Positions 1 through 4,960 of a DNA stretch of 6,562 nt are shown piece by piece. The position numbers were made by a program, and so were the translations under genes. Each line of letters begins with the position of its first letter. Positions within the stretch are counted from its first letter, which is position 1. The notes beneath the pieces were generated by a model. That model searched no databases. It was not told where the DNA came from and worked only from the letters and a program-made list of their open reading frames with translations. The DNA comes from an uncultured Ruminococcus sp. (GTDB taxonomy: Bacteria > Bacillota > Clostridia > Oscillospirales > Acutalibacteraceae), in contig CALZCU010000051.1 in the NCBI GenBank assembly GCA_945632055.1, positions 1 to 6,562 of the forward strand, written 5' to 3'.

Positions 1-771
1 ATAGATGTCGACCGTATCTATGACAGCTGCGGAGCAAAGGACTGCCTGAGCGATTTGCCGCTGATGTTCACAAAGGAGGAGCAGGAGCTTGTTGAAAACG
101 CCTGTTCTGTGCGGATAAACAGGGCAAATGTAATTACATCAACAGTCGAGGTTGAGCCTGTTGCGTTTCACAGAGGCTTCTATTCAGTAGATGTAGTATT
201 TTATTTTTCTGTGAGCGTCGATGTCTATTTAAGCTCGGGAGCTATTCCGACTACTGTGAATGGACTCGCCGTTTACGGCAAACGGGTTGTGCTTTACGGC
301 AGTGACGGAAGCATAAAGTCGTATTCAAGTGACAAGCCCGTAAAGTGCGACAAAAAGGAAAACGAGTGTTCCTGCAATTACATTGGCTGTATGCCAAAGG
401 CGACTGTTCAGATTTCAAATCCGATGGCTTTGTCTGCAAAGCTTGTACCCTGCAAGCATTACTGCCCGATGCCCTGCGAGGCAATACCGCAGTGTGTTCG
501 TGAATATTTCTGCGGCGAGCTTGTTCACCCCTGCAAAAAGCAGCTGACAGCCACAATCGGAATATTCACAATTACAAGATTGCAGCGTAGAGTGCAGATT
601 ATGATTCCGTCATATGATTTCTGTGTGCCGCGCAAGGAGTGCAAGACAAAGACAGACGATCCCTGTGAGGTTTTCAGCAAAATAGAATTTCCGACCGACA
701 CATTCTTTCCGCCGAAGTCGGAGGAATGTGAAAGAAACGACAATCCGTTTGAATGTGACTGCGAAGAATAA
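1..771 (+). CDS. Cysteine-rich conserved hypothetical protein, 5' end missing
   Basis: The reading frame is open from base 1 to the TAA at 769-771, giving 256 visible residues. A TTG at 55 could serve as a start, but in-frame sequence upstream (DRIYDSCGAKDCLSDLP) looks like genuine protein, so the real start lies before the window. The protein has no signal peptide or membrane span in the visible part. It contains about 19 cysteines, concentrated in the middle (ECSCNYIGC, then CKHYCPMPC and four more within about 25 residues) and at the tail (ECDCEE). The first half is rich in alternating hydrophobic residues (FYSVDVVFYFSVSVDVY) and probably forms beta strands. The length and Cys pattern recall uncharacterised proteins common in spore-forming Clostridia, but I cannot name a family. 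Metal binding or disulfide/crosslinked structure, for example in a spore layer, would fit the Cys content; this is inference. It is convergent with the dinB operon and separated from it by a terminator. Confidence 0.85.
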   Translation: MDVDRIYDSCGAKDCLSDLPLMFTKEEQELVENACSVRINRANVITSTVEVEPVAFHRGFYSVDVVFYFSVSVDVYLSSGAIPTTVNGLAVYGKRVVLYGSDGSIKSYSSDKPVKCDKKENECSCNYIGCMPKATVQISNPMALSAKLVPCKHYCPMPCEAIPQCVREYFCGELVHPCKKQLTATIGIFTITRLQRRVQIMIPSYDFCVPRKECKTKTDDPCEVFSKIEFPTDTFFPPKSEECERNDNPFECDCEE

Positions 772-798
772 ACTATCTGATTGTCTATCAGTTCCCCG

Positions 799-836
799 CC
801 CCGAAACAGAAATTCTGCTTCGGGGTGATTTTATTT
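799..836 (+). terminator. Intrinsic terminator of the Cys-rich gene
   Basis: A stem CCCCGAA (799-805) pairs with TTCGGGG (819-825). After one A·C mismatch, CAGA (807-810) pairs with TCTG (814-817) around a 3-nt loop. The T-rich tract TGATTTTATTT follows. It lies 27 nt after the stop codon at 769-771, right for an intrinsic terminator on the plus strand. A smaller hairpin (CTGAT 777-781 with ATCAG 787-791) precedes it. On the minus strand the stem begins 10 nt after the radical SAM stop codon but is followed by GC-rich sequence, not a U-run, so termination in that direction is doubtful. Confidence 0.8.
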
Positions 837-1704
837 AAATGTCAAACAGACTTATCTGCTGTTCTTTGCTTTCATATTTGTGCAGATACCCGAACACTTC
901 GTTTATGTTATGCATAATTCCGTTTTTACGACAGGTTTCATCAATTATTTTCATAAGCTTGCCGTTGTTACTGCTTGTAACCTCGTAGGAGTTTCCATAT
1001 GTTTTTATGTATTTTTCTTTAATTCCCTTAAAGTGTCGGTCAAGTCTGCTGTAAAAATATTCTCTGCTTCCGCTTCTCAGTGTAAGCCCTATGCCGAAGC
1101 ATATTATTCCCTTTACCTTTGCTTCTGTGCAGTAATCGAGTAATCCTCTTATATTTTCCTCGGTATCGTTAATAAAAGGCAGAAAAGGGTCAAGCCAGAC
1201 AACTGTTGGAATACCGTTGTCACGGAAAACTTTGAGAGCTTCAAATCTTTCTCTTGTTGAGGAAACACACGGTTCAATTACCTTGCAAAGACTTTCGTCA
1301 CAGGTGGTCAGCGTCATCTGAACAACAGCCTTACTTTTGCTGTTTATGCTTTTAAATAAGTCCAAATCACGCAGTATGTCGGAAGATTTTGTAAGCACAG
1401 ATGCACCGAAGCCGTAGTTGTTTATAATTTCAAGACAACGCCTTGTGAGCATAAGCTTTCTTTCAAGCGGAATGTAAGGATCCGACATAGAGCCTGTGCC
1501 TATCATACATTTTTTGCGTTTGCTTTTCAGAGCCTTTTCAAGCAGGAGGGGCGCATTTTGCTTTACCTCAATATCTTCAAAATTATGCTCCATTCCATAG
1601 CAAAGACTTCTCGAATCACAGTAAATGCAGTTGTGCTGACAGCCTCTGTAAATATTCATATTGTTGCTTGATGATAAAATTCCTTTTGCGTTTACTATGT
1701 GCAT
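835..1704 (-). CDS. SPL-like radical SAM protein with C-terminal clamp-binding motif
   Basis: Predicted 289-residue radical SAM enzyme related to spore photoproduct lyase (COG1533-type). The [4Fe-4S] cluster motif CxxxCxxC is CQHNCIYC, with Cys at residues 22, 26 and 29. It is preceded by the MNIYRG context typical of SPL-like proteins and followed by GTGSMSDPY (about 69-77). Such enzymes reductively cleave SAM to a 5'-deoxyadenosyl radical; the substrate of this branch is not known to me. The protein ends QISLFDI. QISLF (283-287) matches the bacterial sliding-clamp binding motif QL(S/D)LF, which would place the enzyme at replication or repair sites (inference). The start was chosen at the Met beginning MHIVNAKGILSSS, because SPL-like proteins typically begin just before this segment. 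In-frame ATGs at 1728 and 1752 would add 8 or 16 residues and overlap the preceding gene. It is third and last in a LexA-type operon, 7 nt after the small-protein gene. Confidence 0.9.
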   Translation of the reverse strand: MHIVNAKGILSSSNNMNIYRGCQHNCIYCDSRSLCYGMEHNFEDIEVKQNAPLLLEKALKSKRKKCMIGTGSMSDPYIPLERKLMLTRRCLEIINNYGFGASVLTKSSDILRDLDLFKSINSKSKAVVQMTLTTCDESLCKVIEPCVSSTRERFEALKVFRDNGIPTVVWLDPFLPFINDTEENIRGLLDYCTEAKVKGIICFGIGLTLRSGSREYFYSRLDRHFKGIKEKYIKTYGNSYEVTSSNNGKLMKIIDETCRKNGIMHNINEVFGYLHKYESKEQQISLFDI

Positions 1705-1711
1705 AACTAAC

Positions 1712-1948
1712 TCAGTCTTCCTTTGCATCAACAAACCATCTGTTTTCTTCAAGATACAAATAACGCTCCCTGCCGAGTATGCGGCAGGTGTATCTTATGC
1801 CTGCTCCGCCTGCTTTGAGCGAAGCGGCATATCTTATATCGGTTATTCTGTCAATGGCATATTTTTTATCGTCATTCCAATAAATGTACTCGGGAAGCAG
1901 ATTTCCGTCGCAGTCAAAGGTTGCTGTTACCTTGATGTATTTTTTCAT
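1712..1948 (-). CDS. Small conserved protein of the dinB operon
   Basis: A 78-residue protein with no membrane segment and no signal peptide. It is rich in beta-type alternation and aromatic residues: an EYIYWNDDKKYAIDRITDIR stretch (about 20-39), a central AASLKAGGAGIRYTCRI, then LYLEENRWFVD near the end. This suggests a small beta-barrel (SH3/OB-like) fold; that is inference. A good Shine-Dalgarno GAGGG (1955-1959) sits 6-7 nt before the ATG. The gene begins 12 nt after the dinB stop and ends 7 nt before the radical SAM start, so it is almost certainly co-transcribed and co-translated with them. Small proteins next to Y-family polymerases are known in other Gram-positives (YolD-like in Bacillus, DUF6504 in Actinobacteria). 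The W…Y.+dRi.D…W.V pattern is loosely like the latter, but I cannot claim homology. An accessory role for the polymerase or the radical SAM enzyme is the natural guess. Confidence 0.85.
   Translation of the reverse strand: MKKYIKVTATFDCDGNLLPEYIYWNDDKKYAIDRITDIRYAASLKAGGAGIRYTCRILGRERYLYLEENRWFVDAKED
1717..1724 (-). promoter_or_regulatory. Probable ribosome binding site deciding the radical SAM start
   Basis: On the minus strand AAAGGAAG lies at the end of the small-protein gene, with about 12-14 nt between it and the ATG at 1704. The spacing is long, so translational coupling to the upstream gene, whose stop is 7 nt away, may matter more. The alternative ATG at 1728 lies upstream of this site and could not use it. 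Confidence 0.4.
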
Positions 1949-1960
1949 TTCAAATCCCTC

Positions 1961-3235
1961 TTATAAATAGCCGACAGGGTGTATAGTGTGGTCGTCCTTC
2001 GGATTAAATGACGAGAGTTGTTTATCCCTGAGAAGTGCGGCAGGTCTTACAACATAGTTCCCGAACCGCTTTTTCAGCCTGTCGAGCGTTTTGTCAAGCT
2101 GTTCATTCTGCTTCAGCTTTTCCTCGCTGTTTAGCAGGCTTATCTGGTGCGGAATATTATCGTGAACAAAGTCGGTCACCGAAACTCCCACGCTTCTCAG
2201 CGGCCTTTGAATATTACAGCTTCTTTTGAACAGCGACACGGCATTTTCGGTGATAACCTTTGTAAGGTTGGTGTAGTCCTCAAGAGTGCACTGTCGTGTA
2301 AAGGTGTTCAGCTCATTGTCACGAACGCTGATTCCGACTGTTTTTGCAAGGAAGCCCTGCTCACGCATACGGCGGCACACGCTGTCGCACAGCACATACA
2401 TAACCGCCTTTACATCTTCAAATGTTTTCATATCCCTCGGAGTTGTTGTTGAGTTGCCGATTGACTTGACCTCGGTGTTTTCGTCCATATGGGCGACGGG
2501 GGAGGAGTCAAAGCCGTTTGCAAAGCCGTAAATCAAATCGCCCCATTTTCCGAGATGCTTTCTGAGAATTTCAAGCGGAGCATTTGCAATATCACCTATT
2601 GTATATATACCTATGCAGTTCAGCTTTTTCCTTGTAGCCCTTCCGACATACAGCAAATCGCCGGCAGGGGAGTTCCACACAATATCCTTGTAGTTATCCC
2701 TTGTTATGCAGGTGACTGCGTCTGGCTTTTTGTAGTCGCTTCCGAATTTTGCAAAAATCTTGTTGAAGCTCACACCTATGCTTACGGTGATTCCAAGCTC
2801 CTCTTTAATTCTGCTTTTTATCTCAAGAGCCGTTTTCAAGCCGTCATTCTTAGGACTGTGGGTGATGTCAAGCCACGCTTCATCAAGTCCGAAGCTTTCA
2901 ATCCTGTCGGTGTAGTCGCTGTAAATGCGCCGAGCCATTTTTGAAAATCTCTTGTAAAGCTCAAATCGGGGAGGCAGGGTGACAAGCTCGGGACATTTTT
3001 GCTTTGCCTGCCAGATAGCTTCTCCCGTTTTAACATTATATTTTTTAGCGATTTCATTTTTAGCCAGAATTATTCCGTGCCTGTTTTCCGCATCTCCGCT
3101 GACAGCAACAGGCTTGTTTCTCAGCTCAGGGTGGTGCAGACATTCAACGCTTGCGTAAAAGCTGTTGCAGTCGCTGTGCAGAATAATGCGGTCGTTTTTA
3201 TATTTGTTTTTATCAACGGAGTTTAAAATATTCAT
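1961..3235 (-). CDS. dinB: Y-family translesion DNA polymerase (Pol IV/DinB type)
   Basis: A 424-residue error-prone polymerase that copies past damaged template bases. The palm motif HSDCNSFYASVE holds the first metal-binding Asp (D22) and the expected steric-gate aromatic (Y27). The second catalytic pair is D118-E119 in SFGLDEAWLD. The finger/palm KFGSDYKKPD lies at about 163-172. A helix-hairpin-helix thumb, VGRATRKKLNCIGIYTIGDIA, lies around 197-217, and a little-finger domain follows. Near the C-terminus, QISLL (364-368) matches the clamp-binding pattern. The DxN in the first motif and the W in DEAW are closer to UmuC/DinB-like polymerases of Firmicutes than to E. coli DinB. The ATG at 3235 is the only Met before the catalytic core. 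Its Shine-Dalgarno is weak (GAG about 9 nt upstream). First gene of a three-gene operon expressed from a LexA-box promoter. Calling it dinB rather than an umuC/polY paralogue is a convention I am less sure of than the function. Confidence 0.93.
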   Translation of the reverse strand: MNILNSVDKNKYKNDRIILHSDCNSFYASVECLHHPELRNKPVAVSGDAENRHGIILAKNEIAKKYNVKTGEAIWQAKQKCPELVTLPPRFELYKRFSKMARRIYSDYTDRIESFGLDEAWLDITHSPKNDGLKTALEIKSRIKEELGITVSIGVSFNKIFAKFGSDYKKPDAVTCITRDNYKDIVWNSPAGDLLYVGRATRKKLNCIGIYTIGDIANAPLEILRKHLGKWGDLIYGFANGFDSSPVAHMDENTEVKSIGNSTTTPRDMKTFEDVKAVMYVLCDSVCRRMREQGFLAKTVGISVRDNELNTFTRQCTLEDYTNLTKVITENAVSLFKRSCNIQRPLRSVGVSVTDFVHDNIPHQISLLNSEEKLKQNEQLDKTLDRLKKRFGNYVVRPAALLRDKQLSSFNPKDDHTIHPVGYL

Positions 3236-3264
3236 AAAATCATCTCGAACTAATGTTTTATTTA

Positions 3265-3293
3265 ATTATAGAACATCTGTTCTAATATGTCAA
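3265..3293 (-). promoter_or_regulatory. Consensus sigma-A promoter of the dinB operon
   Basis: Reading the minus strand, TTGACA (3293-3288) is followed after exactly 17 nt by TATAAT (3270-3265). Both hexamers match consensus perfectly. Transcription should begin near 3258, leaving a leader of roughly 22 nt before the dinB ATG. A promoter this strong next to a tight operator suggests an operon held off by a repressor and strongly induced on release. Confidence 0.88.
3269..3284. promoter_or_regulatory. LexA (SOS) operator inside the dinB promoter spacer
   Basis: TAGAACATCTGTTCTA is an inverted repeat with 7-bp perfect arms and a 2-bp centre. Its core, GAACATCTGTTC (3271-3282), fits the Gram-positive LexA box GAAC-N4-GTTC (established for Bacillus and relatives). 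It fills the gap between -35 and -10 and overlaps the first two bases of the -10 element, the ideal place to block RNA polymerase. It is about 80 bp upstream of the expected pyrE transcription start, so direct control of pyrE is unlikely. Confidence 0.88.
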
Positions 3294-3324
3294 TAAGAAA
3301 ATTTATGAAATTTTTTAACCTAAA

Positions 3325-3354
3325 TTGACAGAACACAATATATTGTGGTACAAT
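3325..3354 (+). promoter_or_regulatory. Promoter of pyrE (extended -10)
   Basis: TTGACA (3325-3330) is followed after 18 nt by TACAAT (3349-3354), with TG at 3346-3347 forming a TGn extended -10. An A/T-rich stretch (3301-3324) precedes the -35 and could act as an UP element. Transcription would start near 3361, giving a leader of about 37 nt. That is too short for the PyrR attenuator found before many Gram-positive pyrimidine genes. Confidence 0.8.
3333..3348. promoter_or_regulatory. Palindromic operator candidate in the pyrE promoter, NrdR-box-like
   Basis: CACAATATATTGTG (3334-3347) is a perfect 14-bp palindrome filling the spacer between the pyrE -35 and -10 elements. With one flanking base on each side it matches the published NrdR box pattern acaCwAtATaTwGtgt at 15 of 16 positions, as I recall that pattern. 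NrdR sites usually come in pairs about three helical turns apart. I see no second copy about 31 bp away on either side, so the regulator's identity is uncertain. Its position argues for repression of pyrE. Confidence 0.55.
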
Positions 3355-3397
3355 CTATTATGTTAAATTATGTAAAAATCAAAACGGAGGTATCGCA

Positions 3398-4072
3398 ATG
3401 GAAGCTTACAAAAAGGAATTTATAGAATTTATGGTGGACTGTCAGGTTCTGAAGTTCGGAGATTTTGTGACAAAAAGCGGAAGAAAAACACCGTTCTTTG
3501 TAAACACAGGCTTTTACAGAACAGGCGCACAGCTCAGAAGACTCGGTCAGTATTATGCAGAGGCAATCAACAGCAAATTCGGTCTTGACTTTGATGTCCT
3601 CTTCGGACCAGCCTACAAGGGTATTCCGCTTTCCGTAGCCGCAACAATTGCAATCAGCGAAAAATACGGCAAGGATATCCGTTACTGCTCAAACAGAAAA
3701 GAGGTAAAGGACCACGGAGATAAGGGTATTCTGCTCGGCAGTCCGATAAATGACGGTGATAAGGTCGTTATCATTGAAGATGTAACAACAGCAGGCACTT
3801 CAATTGAGGAAACTCTGCCGATTATCAAGGCTCAGGGCGATGTCAGCCCCATTGGACTTGTAGTTTCTGTTGACCGTATGGAAAGAGGACAGGGCGAAAA
3901 GAGCGCGCTCAGTGAAATCGAAGAAAAATACGGACTTAAAACTACGGCTATTGTAACAATGGCTGAGGTTGTAGAGCATCTTTACAACAAGGAGTACAAG
4001 GGTAAGGTTGTAATTGACGACAAGCTCAAAGCGGCAATTGACGCATATTACGAGCAGTACGGAGTTAAGTAA
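3398..4072 (+). CDS. pyrE: Orotate phosphoribosyltransferase
   Basis: A 224-residue cytosolic enzyme that joins orotate to PRPP to make orotidine monophosphate, the fifth step of de novo pyrimidine synthesis. Visible motifs: KSGRKTPFF (26-34), FGPAYKGIPL (69-78), the flexible catalytic loop RKEVKDHG (100-107), the PRPP-binding loop VVIIEDVTTAGTS (123-135) and VSVDRMERG (156-164). The length fits the longer (about 210-225 residue) PyrE type. A strong GGAGG (3386-3390) lies 7 nt before the ATG. No other pyr gene is in view, so here pyrE is detached from the usual pyr operon, at least on its upstream side, where the divergent dinB operon lies. It is followed 35 nt later by radC with no terminator between, so the two are probably co-transcribed. 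Confidence 0.97.
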   Translation: MEAYKKEFIEFMVDCQVLKFGDFVTKSGRKTPFFVNTGFYRTGAQLRRLGQYYAEAINSKFGLDFDVLFGPAYKGIPLSVAATIAISEKYGKDIRYCSNRKEVKDHGDKGILLGSPINDGDKVVIIEDVTTAGTSIEETLPIIKAQGDVSPIGLVVSVDRMERGQGEKSALSEIEEKYGLKTTAIVTMAEVVEHLYNKEYKGKVVIDDKLKAAIDAYYEQYGVK

Positions 4073-4107
4073 TTAAAATATTTCATAAAAATTTTCAGAG
4101 GTTTAAT

Positions 4108-4815
4108 ATGGCTTCATCAACCGGAAAAGAGCATACGGGACACCGACAGCGTTTAAGAAAAAAGTTCATAGAAAACGGATTTGATGTGTTTGAGCCGCAC
4201 GAGGCTCTGGAAATGTATCTGTTTTATGCAATTCCGAGAAAGGATACAAATCCGCTGGCGCACAGGCTTCTTGACAAATATCAGACGATAAGCGGAGTTT
4301 GCGACGCACCGGTTGATGAGCTGAGAAACGAGTTCGGCTTATCGGAGTCTGCGGCGGTGTTTCTCAAAATGCTTCCCGAAATGTCAAGGCTGTATAATGA
4401 GTCAAAAATGTCCTATGATAATGTTATCGAGCCGGAAAGAGTCGGCGAGATGTTTATGACTAAATTTATCGGCAGAACGAGCGAGGCTGTTGCGCTTATG
4501 CTCGGTGACGCAAAGGGAAAAATGATATATTTTAATATCATTGCAAAAGGCTCAATAAATTCAACCGATATGCCGATAAGAAAGATTGTTGACCTTGCGC
4601 TCAGGCACAACGCAAAGGTAGCCTTTATAGCGCACAATCACCCCAGCGGTTCGGCGTTTCCGTCAGCAAGCGACCTTGAAACAACCAAGAGCCTTTACGA
4701 AACACTGAGCACAATAGGAATTGAATTGATTGACCATTATATAATCACAAATGAGGACTATGTTTCGCTTCGTGACAGCGGCATAGCAGGCAATATTTTC
4801 TACAGCGATATTTAA
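4108..4815 (+). CDS. radC: RadC-family JAB/MPN domain protein
   Basis: A 235-residue protein of the RadC (UPF0758) family. The N-terminal half (about 10-90) resembles the helical/HhH region of the family: GHRQRLRKKF, then LLDKYQTISGVCDAPVDEL. The C-terminal JAB domain carries the metal-binding JAMM pattern H176-x-H178-x7-S186-x2-D189 within AHNHPSGSAFPSASD, so the zinc ligands are intact. The name comes from an old radiation phenotype in E. coli that was later traced to another gene; the true biochemical role remains unsettled. The MPIRKIVDLALRHN segment before the JAMM core has IRKIV where many RadC proteins have PREV. AGAGG (4097-4101) lies 6 nt upstream of the ATG. It lies between pyrE (35 nt) and uvrB (145 nt), probably in one transcript with pyrE. 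Confidence 0.93.
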   Translation: MASSTGKEHTGHRQRLRKKFIENGFDVFEPHEALEMYLFYAIPRKDTNPLAHRLLDKYQTISGVCDAPVDELRNEFGLSESAAVFLKMLPEMSRLYNESKMSYDNVIEPERVGEMFMTKFIGRTSEAVALMLGDAKGKMIYFNIIAKGSINSTDMPIRKIVDLALRHNAKVAFIAHNHPSGSAFPSASDLETTKSLYETLSTIGIELIDHYIITNEDYVSLRDSGIAGNIFYSDI

Positions 4816-4818
4816 GGT

Positions 4819-4879
4819 AAATGATACGGTCGGGAAATAGAGCAATACAATAACCCCGACCTATCTGCACGAGCTAAAA
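4819..4879 (+). repeat. Structured direct repeat, copy 1 (radC-uvrB gap)
   Basis: First of two imperfect copies, starting 3 nt after the radC stop codon. It forms a stem GATA-c-GGTCGGG (4823-4834) with CCCGACC-TATC (4855-4865): 11 base pairs with one bulged C and a 20-nt A-rich loop. A tail ending GAGCTAAAA (4871-4879) follows. There is no U-run after the stem, so it does not look like a terminator. It aligns without gaps to copy 2 at an 81-nt offset, with 47 of 61 positions identical by my count. Confidence 0.75.
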
Positions 4880-4899
4880 TCCATAGTAATTTCTATAAC

Positions 4900-4960
4900 A
4901 AACGATACAGTCGGGTAACCGAGAAATCCAACATTACCGACTTATCTACTCGAGCTAAAA
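4900..4960 (+). repeat. Structured direct repeat, copy 2, abutting the uvrB start
   Basis: The second copy keeps the GATA…TATC outer stem (4904-4907 with 4943-4946), the bulged C (4908) and the inner stem AGTCGG (4909-4914) with CCGACT (4937-4942). After a bulged G, TAA (4916-4918) can extend the stem with TTA (4934-4936). The G-C pair 4828/4861 of copy 1 is A-T at 4909/4942, a compensatory change that favours an RNA structure. The tail GAGCTAAAA (4952-4960) runs straight into the uvrB ATG and supplies its only visible, weak Shine-Dalgarno (GAG). Confidence 0.75.

Noticed and set aside
799..825. Terminator for the dinB operon on the minus strand, using the same hairpin
   Set aside because: The stem is well placed, 10 nt after the stop, but on that strand it is followed by GCGGGGAACTGA, with no U-run. 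I call it only for the plus strand.
1705..1752. Longer N-terminus of the radical SAM protein starting at 1752 or 1728
   Set aside because: The extra residues (MKKTDGLLMQRKTELV) overlap the preceding gene and do not resemble the usual SPL-like N-terminus, which fits the Met at 1704.
3271..3282. LexA box as a regulator of pyrE
   Set aside because: It lies more than 40 bp upstream of the pyrE -35 element and is embedded in the opposite promoter. Direct repression of pyrE would need looping or a second site, and none is seen.
3361..3397. PyrR-type attenuator in the pyrE leader
   Set aside because: The predicted leader is only about 37 nt, with no stem-loop or terminator.
4721..4745. uvrB promoter inside the end of radC (TTGAAT or TTGATT with TATAAT)
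   Set aside because: The TATAAT at 4740-4745 is good, but spacers to the -35-like hexamers are 13 and 8 nt, far from 17.
4819..4960. CRISPR array or terminator hairpins in the radC-uvrB gap
   Set aside because: There are only two diverged copies, similarity covers the whole 61-nt unit including the loop region, and no U-tract follows either stem.
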